From NCBI GenBank assembly GCA_963666945.2, contig CAXXRT010000055.1:81616-145615 (forward strand): DNA of 64,000 bases, given 5' to 3'. Positions within the stretch are counted from its first letter, which is position 1; each line of letters starts with the position of its first letter. Below the pieces are notes generated by a model. That model had not been told where the DNA came from and ran no database searches. It saw nothing but the letters and a program-made list of their open reading frames with translations. A program made the translations under genes and the position numbers. This document shows, one piece after another, positions 45,397 through 52,731 of the stretch. This DNA is from G963666945 sp963666945. Its GTDB lineage: Bacteria > Bacteroidota > Bacteroidia > Bacteroidales > Marinifilaceae.

Positions 45397-46686
45397 TTAA
45401 ACATTAATAGATATCTCTTTAAGTCTTATTGATACAGCGTTTTTGTGTGCAGTAAGATTTTCTGCTTCGGCCATTACTTCAATTACATTGCCTATTTTAT
45501 TCAATCCTTCTTTTGTTATTTTCTGGAATGTAATAGTTTTAGTAAACGAATCAGTAGAAACACCACTCCATGCTTTTGTTGCTCCGTTTGTGGGGAGTGT
45601 ATGATTTGTTCCAGAAGCATAATCTCCGGCACTTTCCGGAGTATAGTTACCAATAAAAACAGATCCTGCGTTTAATATTTTATCTGTTATTATCTCTTCT
45701 TCGACAGCAAGAATAAGGTGTTCAGGACCATATTCATTAGAAATATTAATTGCTTCTTCTAAGTTTTTTACCAGTATAAGTCTGGAGTTTAAAAGAGAAG
45801 CTTTTGCAATTTCTTTCCTTTCCAGAGTTGATAATTGATTATCAATTTCTAAACAAACCTTTTCTATTATGTTTTCATCCCATGTTAGCAATATCACCTG
45901 ACTATCCTTACCGTGTTCTGCCTGAGAAAGAAGATCTGCGGCAACAAATTCAGGATTTGCAGATTTGTCTGCAATTACAAGCACTTCTGAAGGTCCTGCG
46001 GGCATGTCAATAGCTACCCCTAATTTATTTGCTATTTGTTTTGCAGCGGTGACAAACTGGTTGCCCGGCCCAAATATTTTATCTACAGAAGGTATTGTCT
46101 CTGTACCAAAGGCCATTGCACCAATAGCCTGTATTCCTCCCACTTTATATATTTTTTTTATCCCGGAGATGTTGGCTGCGTATAATATTGCGGGATTAAT
46201 ATTACCATTAATATCTGGAGGGGTGCAAAGGACAACTTCTTTGCATCCTGCTATTTTAGCGGGAATACCCTGCATTAATACTGATGAAAACAGTGGTGCT
46301 GTTCCTCCAGGAATATATAATCCAACTTTTTCTATTGGTCTTCTTTCTCTCCAACATTCTACACCTGTAGAAGTTTCTATTGTTTCAGAATAAAACTTTT
46401 GACTTGAATGAAACTTATAGATATTATTGTAAGCTATTTGAATAGCTTTTTTGAGTTCTGTATTAATTTTGTCGCCTGCGTTTTTTATTTCTTCATCACC
46501 AACCATCAGAGAATTAATTCTGACTTTATCAAAAAACCATGTGTATTTTAATAAAGCATTATCGCCATTTTGAAGAATCTCTGCGAAGATCTGGTTGACT
46601 GTTTTTTCGAGATTATCTATATTTTGAATGGGCCTTCTTAATGAATCCCTTAGTTCTTTTTTATCTGGATATTTTATTATTTTCAT
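45397..46686 (-). CDS. hisD: histidinol dehydrogenase
   Basis: 429 residues. Motifs include ERRPIEKVGLYIPGGTAPLFSSVLM, FGPGNQFVTAAKQ, IDMPAGPSEVLVIAD, LLSQAEHGKDSQVILLT, and GNYTPESAGDYASGTNHTLPT near the C-terminus with zinc-binding His. It oxidises histidinol to histidine in two NAD-dependent steps. Gap to hisG is 19 bases. Confidence 0.97.
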   Translation of the reverse strand: MKIIKYPDKKELRDSLRRPIQNIDNLEKTVNQIFAEILQNGDNALLKYTWFFDKVRINSLMVGDEEIKNAGDKINTELKKAIQIAYNNIYKFHSSQKFYSETIETSTGVECWRERRPIEKVGLYIPGGTAPLFSSVLMQGIPAKIAGCKEVVLCTPPDINGNINPAILYAANISGIKKIYKVGGIQAIGAMAFGTETIPSVDKIFGPGNQFVTAAKQIANKLGVAIDMPAGPSEVLVIADKSANPEFVAADLLSQAEHGKDSQVILLTWDENIIEKVCLEIDNQLSTLERKEIAKASLLNSRLILVKNLEEAINISNEYGPEHLILAVEEEIITDKILNAGSVFIGNYTPESAGDYASGTNHTLPTNGATKAWSGVSTDSFTKTITFQKITKEGLNKIGNVIEVMAEAENLTAHKNAVSIRLKEISINV

Positions 46687-46705
46687 TTCTGTGAATTTAA
46701 TACTG

Positions 46706-47563
46706 TTATAAAATCATTTTTTCTATGGGAACAACTAGAATTCCTTCTGCACCAGCTTCTTGAAGTTTGTCAATTACCTTCCAGAATTCTTGTTCATTAA
46801 TTACGGAGTGAAGTGAACACCATCCCTTTGTAGCCAATGGAAGAATAGTAGGACTTTTCATCCCAGGTAATATTTTGCAGATTTCCTGTATTTTTTTATC
46901 TGGAGCATTTAGTAGTATATATTTGTTGTACTTAGCTTCCATAACAGCTTTAATTCTAAATATTAATTTATTCAGTAACTCATTTTTTTCTCTGCATTGG
47001 ATGTTCCCGCTTACTATGCATGCTTCAGATTTGAGAAAAGTAAATACCTCTTTAAGCCCATTTTTAAAGAGTGTACTCCCTGAGCTTACCAGATCGCATA
47101 TTCCATCAGCTAGTCCTATGTTTGGAGCAATTTCAACCGATCCCGATATTTCATGTATCTCAGCATTAATGTTATTAGTATCAAGAAATATTCTCAGGGA
47201 ATTAGGGTAAGATGTTGCAATTTTTTTCCCGTTAAAGAAACTTAGATCTGTGTAATCAACATTTTTTGGTATAGCCATTGATAATCTGCATTTCGAAAAA
47301 CCAAGTTTTAGTTTTATATCTAAATTTTTCTGTTTTTCGATTACAGTATTTTCTCCGATTATAGCAATATCAGCTATTCCGTCATTTACGTATTGTGGGA
47401 TATCCGAGTTTCTAAGGTAAAGGACTTCCATAGGGAAATTAAAAGCATCTGCTTTTAGTTGATCTTTACCGTTATCTATTGAAATACCACATTCTTTCAA
47501 TAGTTTTAGAGAATCTTCTCTTAATCTTCCTGATTTTTGAACAGCAATTCTTAATTTTGTCAT
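46706..47563 (-). CDS. hisG: ATP phosphoribosyltransferase, long form
   Basis: 285 residues, the long form with a C-terminal ACT-like regulatory domain (about 210-285) and so expected to be inhibited by histidine directly. Family features: RIAVQKSGRLREDSLKLL, GIADIAIIGENTV, ATSYPNSLRIFLD, VEIAPNIGLADGICDLVSSG and PTILPLATKGWCSLHSV. It commits PRPP and ATP to the pathway. A His-rich leader peptide and attenuator lie between its promoter and its ATG. Confidence 0.97.
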   Translation of the reverse strand: MTKLRIAVQKSGRLREDSLKLLKECGISIDNGKDQLKADAFNFPMEVLYLRNSDIPQYVNDGIADIAIIGENTVIEKQKNLDIKLKLGFSKCRLSMAIPKNVDYTDLSFFNGKKIATSYPNSLRIFLDTNNINAEIHEISGSVEIAPNIGLADGICDLVSSGSTLFKNGLKEVFTFLKSEACIVSGNIQCREKNELLNKLIFRIKAVMEAKYNKYILLNAPDKKIQEICKILPGMKSPTILPLATKGWCSLHSVINEQEFWKVIDKLQEAGAEGILVVPIEKMIL

Positions 47564-47612
47564 TGTTGAAAATTTTATGCTGCCCGTCTGAATTTCCGAT
47601 AAGGGAGAGGTA

Positions 47613-47640
47613 CAAAAAAACCCGCCGGAAATCAGGCGGG
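47613..47640 (-). terminator. his attenuator terminator
   Basis: On the minus strand CCCGCC (47640-47635) pairs with GGCGGG (47626-47621) around TGATTTCC, followed by seven T (47620-47614); outer A-U/G-U pairs can lengthen the stem. It stands 31 bases after the leader peptide stop and about 50 bases before hisG. Confidence 0.92.
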
Positions 47641-47670
47641 CTTGTTGTTATTAATGGATTTAACTATTTT

Positions 47671-47751
47671 TTAGACAATACAATCACATAACCTCACCTG
47701 ATGGGAAAGATGGTAATGATGATGGTTATGATGCAATGTACTTGTAAACAT
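47671..47751 (-). CDS. hisL: his operon leader peptide
   Basis: A 26-codon frame beginning MFTSTLHHNHHHYHLSHQ, with seven His in eleven codons (7, 8, 10, 11, 12, 14, 17), ending at TAA 47673-47671. Codons 17-19 (ATCAGGTG, 47702-47695) can pair over eight bases with CGCCTGAT (47638-47631) in the left arm of the terminator, so a ribosome stalled at the His codons would allow an antiterminator. This is the classical logic of his attenuation. A -7 box lies 25 bases upstream. Confidence 0.93.
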   Translation of the reverse strand: MFTSTLHHNHHHYHLSHQVRLCDCIV

Positions 47752-47775
47752 TAGTCTTCTTTTTTATTTATGTTG

Positions 47776-47808
47776 CAAATGTATGGATAATTTATTGGTT
47801 TTTCCAAA
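47776..47808 (-). promoter_or_regulatory. promoter of the his operon
   Basis: TACATTTG (47783-47776, minus) fits TAnnTTTG; TTTG at 47808-47805 lies 21 bases upstream, slightly wider than the usual 19. Confidence 0.7.
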
Positions 47809-47928
47809 TTGCTTTTTTAAAATTATGGTTTTCTTATGTTTGGTATGGTGTTTATGGTATTGAAAATCAGTTTTATAAAAAATAATAGAAAAGTGAAAAA
47901 TATTATTTTTCTTGCTGATTTTAAATAT

Positions 47929-47936
47929 TAACTTTG
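47929..47936 (+). promoter_or_regulatory. -7 promoter-like box overlapping the sensor kinase start
   Basis: TAACTTTG is a perfect TAnnTTTG match, but it includes the TTG at 47934-47936 that is the first usable in-frame start of the kinase gene. Either the box is a chance match or translation starts further downstream at a non-ATG codon. Confidence 0.4.
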
Positions 47937-48911
47937 AATTTTAACAACATAACTGAGTTTGCTTTGGTTAATATAGTTACATATTTTTCGTTTTTCTTGC
48001 ATATTGTTGCTGCAATTATTTCTATTAGTCTTGTAAAAAAGACAAAGTATAATGCTTCGTGGATATTAATATCATTAGGATTTGTTTTGATTGCGATTTA
48101 CAGGTATCTTGATTTGTTTCCGGTATTAAGTGATGAAAATTCCAAAGAATTAATACTTTATCAAAGATGGTTGGGACTTATTATCTCAGTAGTGTTGGTA
48201 ATAGGTGTTTCCTATATTAAGAAAATATTTAAGTTTTTAAGAGATTTAGATGTGATTAGAGACAGGTCTGAGAAGCGTGTATTGTTTGCAATTATAAAGA
48301 CAGAAGAGAATGAAAGAAAAAGGTTTGCAAAGGAATTACATGATGGATTGGGACCATTATTATCTGTTGTTAAAATGTTGATTTCTGGCATAAGTGATAA
48401 AAATAAACCTGAAATTAATGCTAAAATTACTGCTAATGCCAGACAGGTTGTTGATGAAGCTATCGATGCCATTCGTGAGATATCAGCTAATTTGAGTCCT
48501 CATATTTTAGATAATTTTGGATTAAAAACAGCAATAAACTCTTTTGTTAATAAGCTGAAACTAGTTAAGACAATAGATATATTTTTTGAAACAAACCTCA
48601 ATAATGAGAGGTTTAATTATAATATAGAGGTAATATTGTATAGAGTTATTTGTGAATTGATAAATAACACCTTGAAACATGCAGATGCTAGTGAGATACA
48701 TTTAAAATTAGAAAAAAATCCTGACCAGTTAGTCTTTGAGTATAATGATAATGGGATAGGGTTCGATGAGTCTTTGGATATTGCAGGTAGTTACGGAATG
48801 GGGTTTGATAATATGGTTAACAGGCTGAAGTCTGTTAATGGAACAATAAAATTTGATAGTAATCCCGGAGAAGGAATGAATGCTTTTGTCGAAATAAAGT
48901 TGGATATGTAA
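47934..48911 (+). CDS. membrane sensor histidine kinase (NarX/DegS-like, HisKA_3)
   Basis: 325 residues. Three membrane segments (about 8-33, 43-60 and 77-95) with no extracytoplasmic domain, then a short coiled linker, HisKA_3 with phospho-acceptor His136 (FAKELHDGLGPLLS), and a GHKL ATPase (INNTLKHADAS, FEYNDNGIGFD, GSYGMGFDNMVNRL). It should phosphorylate the response regulator 38 bases downstream. The start is TTG 47934: an in-frame stop lies at 47922 and no ATG occurs before the middle of the kinase core, so a non-ATG start is needed, at this TTG or the one at 47964. Confidence 0.88.
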   Translation: MNFNNITEFALVNIVTYFSFFLHIVAAIISISLVKKTKYNASWILISLGFVLIAIYRYLDLFPVLSDENSKELILYQRWLGLIISVVLVIGVSYIKKIFKFLRDLDVIRDRSEKRVLFAIIKTEENERKRFAKELHDGLGPLLSVVKMLISGISDKNKPEINAKITANARQVVDEAIDAIREISANLSPHILDNFGLKTAINSFVNKLKLVKTIDIFFETNLNNERFNYNIEVILYRVICELINNTLKHADASEIHLKLEKNPDQLVFEYNDNGIGFDESLDIAGSYGMGFDNMVNRLKSVNGTIKFDSNPGEGMNAFVEIKLDM

Positions 48912-48949
48912 GTAGTATCTTTCAGGCAAAGGCAAATTAATAGAATCAT

Positions 48950-49594
48950 ATGAATAAGATAAACGTTTTTTTGGTTGACGATCATAAACTTTTTAGAGAG
49001 GGGCTTAAATTGTTGCTCAGTAATATAGATTTTATTGGAGAAGTTTATGAGGCAGGAAGTGGTAAAGAATTTATAGAGAAAATTAATGATATAGAGTGCG
49101 ACATTGTGTTAATGGATATAGAAATGCCAGATATTAACGGGATAGATGCGACAAAACTTGCAATGGAAGCTAAACCTGATCTTAATATAATAGCTCTTTC
49201 TATGTATGGAGAAGAAATGTATTATTATAAAATGATAGACGCAGGCGCAAAGGGGTTTTTACTTAAAGATTCAAGTGTGGCAATCGTTCAGGAAGCTATA
49301 GAGGCAGTTTGCGATGGATCAAGTTATTTCTCTGAAGAATTGCTTTTTAGTATTCTAAAGAATATGAGATCAAAAAAACAAAGTGAAGATATTGTCGGGG
49401 ATTTATCTGAAAGAGAATTAGAGATTTTGTATTATGTTTGTAAAGGCTTTTCTAATCAGGAAATTGCCGATGAGTTATGTATAAGTAAAAGAACTGTTGA
49501 TAAACATAGAGGAAATCTTCTAAGCAAGACACAATGTAAAAATACTGCCAGTTTGGTTATGTTTGCTATTAAAAATAATCTTGTTGAGGTATAG
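48950..49594 (+). CDS. LuxR/NarL-family response regulator
   Basis: 214 residues. Receiver domain with acidic pocket VDDH (9-12), phospho-acceptor Asp56 in LMDIEMP and Lys in GFLLKDS; C-terminal LuxR helix-turn-helix (LSERELEILYYVCKGFSNQEIADELCISKRTVDKHRGNLLSK). Partner of the adjacent histidine kinase. Targets are unknown; relA follows 30 bases downstream and may be cotranscribed. Confidence 0.93.
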   Translation: MNKINVFLVDDHKLFREGLKLLLSNIDFIGEVYEAGSGKEFIEKINDIECDIVLMDIEMPDINGIDATKLAMEAKPDLNIIALSMYGEEMYYYKMIDAGAKGFLLKDSSVAIVQEAIEAVCDGSSYFSEELLFSILKNMRSKKQSEDIVGDLSERELEILYYVCKGFSNQEIADELCISKRTVDKHRGNLLSKTQCKNTASLVMFAIKNNLVEV

Positions 49595-49624
49595 AAAAGT
49601 GTTAGATCGATTAAAAAAAATATT

Positions 49625-51802
49625 ATGAAGACTGTTGATGAGAATAGAATTATTGTTACTAAATATCGAAAATTACTTAAAAGCTGTAGAAATATAGTCG
49701 ATTCTAAAGATATCTATTTGGTTAGAAAAGCTTTTGATATGGCAGTTGAAAACCAGCTTGAAGGTAATGTTTTAGATTATAGAAGTATTAATCGTATTTT
49801 AGATATAAGCTTAATTGTTGTTGAAGAGATTGGCTTAGGGAGAACTTCAATTATTTGCACTATTATTCTCAATGTTGTTATCTCTTCAGGTGTAAGTATA
49901 GATGAAATAGAAAAATTATTTGGTGAAAATGTTTCCCGAATTGTTAGAGGACTTTTGCGTGTAGCTGATATTTACGCCAGACGACAAATAGAATATTCCG
50001 AAAACTTTAGAAAGTTGTTATTGACTTTTGCAGAGGATATAAGAGTACAGCTTATCTTTTTAGCCGAAAAACTTTATGAAATAAGAAATGCTCATCAACT
50101 GAATAGCCAGGACAGACTTCTTCTTGCAAAGGATGTAGATAATATTTATAGTCCTTTTGCCCACAGACTTGGGTTATATAATATTAAATCTGAGTTAGAA
50201 GATCTTGCACTTAAAATAACACAGCCAGATGTTTATAATAGTATTGCATCAAAGCTGGAAAAATCTAAAGAGGCTCGGGAAGCTTACATTGATAAGTTTA
50301 TTGCTCCATTGAAAGTTGCACTGGATGAGGATGGTTTTAAATATAAAATAAAAGCAAGAACAAAGTCGGTGGCTTCAATACTGCATAAAATGCTGAAAAA
50401 ACAAGTCGAGTTTGAAGAGGTATATGATATTTTTGCTATTCGAATAATTATAGAATCAGAAGGAAAGAACGAAAAGGCAGATTGCTGGAGAGTTTATTCT
50501 GTCGTTACAGATAAATACATGCCCAATCCTCGTAGATTGAGGGATTGGATTTCTGTTCCAAAATCTAATGGTTATGAATCATTGCAGACTACAGTAATGG
50601 GACTTGATAACAGGTGGGTTGAAGTACAGATAAGAACGTCCAGAATGGATGAGATAGCTGAAAAAGGATTTGCTGCTCATTGGAAATATAAAGGAGGTAA
50701 AGGAGATAAATCTTTAGAGAAATGGCTTACTGATTTAAGAGATATTCTTGAAGGGACAGAGGGGGATAGCTTTGATCTTATAGATAACTTTAAGACAGAT
50801 TTATTTAGAAAAGAGGTTTATGTGTTTACTCCTAATGGGGAATTAAAGCAATTGCCTGCGGGGGCTACGGTTCTTGATTTTGCGTATTCTATTCATACAG
50901 GTGTCGGTGATAAATGTATAGGCGCCAAAGTTAACCATAAAAATGTACCTTTGAAATATGTCCTGAATAATGGGGATCATGTAGAAGTATTAACATCAAA
51001 TAATCAACAACCTAAATCAGATTGGCTTAGTTTTATCGTTACTTCAAAAGCTCGTAATAAAATAAGGCAATCGCTTAAGGAAGAGCTTTATAAAGATGCA
51101 GACATTGGAAAAGAAACACTTGAAAGGAGATTAAAAAACTGGAAGATTGAATTTAATGATGATGTAATTCGTCATTTAATGTCTCATTATAAATATAAGC
51201 TGGCAGCAGACCTTTACTGTGCTATAGCTAATCAAAAACACGATCTTTCAGAAATAAAGGAAATACTTACAAAAGAGGAAGAACAGGTAGGGAAAAAAGA
51301 GGAATTCGATATTGGTTCTGTTAAAGCTCCTGAATCCTCATCGGATGTCCTTGTTGTAGATGAAACTGTTGATAATGTTGAGTATAAATTTGCCAGGTGT
51401 TGTAATCCTGTGTTTGGGGACAATATAATAGGATTTGTATCTATTGGTGAGGGAATAAAAATACATAGGGAGACATGTAAGAATGTTAAAGATCTTATTA
51501 GGCGCTATCCATATCGTATTGTTCAGGCAAAATGGACTAATGAGGGTGAGAGTGCTTATCAGGCAGTACTGCAGATTATTGGCGATGATGAGATAGGAAT
51601 GGTTAGTAATATATCACAGGTAATATCCAAGGATTTAAGGGTGCAGATGAGATCTATCTCAATTGAAACGCGTGATGGTATGTTTGAAGGGAAAATTACT
51701 GTGCTTGTTCGTAATACTGATAATCTGACAATGCTGATTGGTAAGTTAAAAAGGATAAAAGGCGTTATTAAAGTTAATCGTTACGATACTGTTGAGGAAT
51801 AA
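49625..51802 (+). CDS. relA: RelA/SpoT-family (p)ppGpp synthetase with degenerate hydrolase domain
   Basis: 725 residues in the long Rel layout: N-terminal HD-like region (about 20-190), synthetase (about 235-350, with FAIRIIIESE, PRRLRDWISVPKSNGYESLQTTV and VEVQIRTSRMDEIAEKGFAAHWKYK), TGS (about 395-455, VYVFTPNGELKQLPAGATVLDFAYSIH), zinc-finger-like CC region (FARCCNPVFGDNIIGFV) and ACT (about 650-725). The hydrolase catalytic residues are gone: the LLHDxxED motif reads ILNVVISS, and LADRLHNMR reads LAEKLYEIRN. I therefore read it as a synthetase-only enzyme responding to starvation on the ribosome. A second, bifunctional Rel would be expected elsewhere in the genome. Confidence 0.9.
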   Translation: MKTVDENRIIVTKYRKLLKSCRNIVDSKDIYLVRKAFDMAVENQLEGNVLDYRSINRILDISLIVVEEIGLGRTSIICTIILNVVISSGVSIDEIEKLFGENVSRIVRGLLRVADIYARRQIEYSENFRKLLLTFAEDIRVQLIFLAEKLYEIRNAHQLNSQDRLLLAKDVDNIYSPFAHRLGLYNIKSELEDLALKITQPDVYNSIASKLEKSKEAREAYIDKFIAPLKVALDEDGFKYKIKARTKSVASILHKMLKKQVEFEEVYDIFAIRIIIESEGKNEKADCWRVYSVVTDKYMPNPRRLRDWISVPKSNGYESLQTTVMGLDNRWVEVQIRTSRMDEIAEKGFAAHWKYKGGKGDKSLEKWLTDLRDILEGTEGDSFDLIDNFKTDLFRKEVYVFTPNGELKQLPAGATVLDFAYSIHTGVGDKCIGAKVNHKNVPLKYVLNNGDHVEVLTSNNQQPKSDWLSFIVTSKARNKIRQSLKEELYKDADIGKETLERRLKNWKIEFNDDVIRHLMSHYKYKLAADLYCAIANQKHDLSEIKEILTKEEEQVGKKEEFDIGSVKAPESSSDVLVVDETVDNVEYKFARCCNPVFGDNIIGFVSIGEGIKIHRETCKNVKDLIRRYPYRIVQAKWTNEGESAYQAVLQIIGDDEIGMVSNISQVISKDLRVQMRSISIETRDGMFEGKITVLVRNTDNLTMLIGKLKRIKGVIKVNRYDTVEE

Positions 51803-51805
51803 GAG

Positions 51806-52720
51806 TTATAATTTGTAATTTTCTCCGTCTTTTACTGAGTAAGTATTAGGGAAAATAGCTCTTGCTTCTTTTGTATGTATTCTAGTTGTTTTATATCTGG
51901 TTGAGAAATGCCCTAAAAGAAGTTTGCCTGCATTTGCTTTTTTTGCAAATACAGCAGCTTGCTCTGCTGTAGAATGATAGGTCTTTTTTGCCCTTTCTTT
52001 GTTGTCGTTAGCATATGTTGCATCGTGATATAGCAAGTTTACTCCGGTAAGTATATCCAGATTCTTTTCTGTATATGCTGTATCTGAACAAAAAGCATAA
52101 CTTTTTGGAGGTGAAGGTAAGGTTGTTAGCTCTGAGTTTTTTATTGTTTCCCCATTCTTAGTAATAAAATCCATGCCTTCTTTAATCTTCTGCCTGTCTT
52201 TTATTGGAATGTTATATACTTCCAGTTTTTCTTTTATTAATTTCAGAGGTTTTTCTTTTTCCTTAAATAAAAATCCAGAAGTTGGAGTGTCTCTGTGTTT
52301 TAGGGAAAAGGATGTTACAGTAAGGACTTTATCCTCGTAGATTATTTCTTTTTTACTTGAATCCAGATGATGAAAGATGAGTTTATAGGGAAGATATGTA
52401 TTTATTGTATTTAGTTGAAATCTGAGTATATCTTCAAGTTTTTTGTGAGCATACACATGTAATGGTGTTTTTCTGTCCTGAAGTGCAAGACTGGAAATAA
52501 AACCTATTAATCCAAAAAAATGATCCCCATGAATGTGAGATATAAATATGTGGTTTATCCTGTTGAATGGGATCTTGTATTTTCTCAGCTGTAATTGAGT
52601 TCCTTCACCACAGTCGATAAGAAAATACCGCCCAAGTACATTGAGTACTTGAGCGGTAGTATTTCTTAATGAAGTTGGAATCGCCGAACTACTTCCTAAT
52701 ATTGTAAGTTCAAATTCCAC
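51806..52720 (-). CDS. rnz: ribonuclease Z
   Basis: 304 residues, metallo-beta-lactamase fold. The metal motif is SHIHGDHFFGL near 62-72, with further ligands in FCSDTAYTEKN and LLGHFSTRYK; the long arm insertion near 150-200 is present. It removes 3' trailers from tRNA precursors. It starts with GTG at 52720; no ATG is available. It begins 11 bases after rpsA on the same strand and converges with relA with only 3 bases between the stop codons. Confidence 0.94.
   Translation of the reverse strand: MEFELTILGSSSAIPTSLRNTTAQVLNVLGRYFLIDCGEGTQLQLRKYKIPFNRINHIFISHIHGDHFFGLIGFISSLALQDRKTPLHVYAHKKLEDILRFQLNTINTYLPYKLIFHHLDSSKKEIIYEDKVLTVTSFSLKHRDTPTSGFLFKEKEKPLKLIKEKLEVYNIPIKDRQKIKEGMDFITKNGETIKNSELTTLPSPPKSYAFCSDTAYTEKNLDILTGVNLLYHDATYANDNKERAKKTYHSTAEQAAVFAKKANAGKLLLGHFSTRYKTTRIHTKEARAIFPNTYSVKDGENYKL
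52626..52658 (-). terminator. terminator-like hairpin inside the 5' end of rnz
   Basis: On the minus strand TACCGC and CAAGTAC (with one mismatch between) pair with GTACTTG and GCGGTA around a 5-base loop, 13 pairs in all, followed by TTTTCTT. It begins about 60 bases into rnz, just after the strong rpsA gene. Confidence 0.55.
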
Positions 52721-52731
52721 AATAAATAAGA

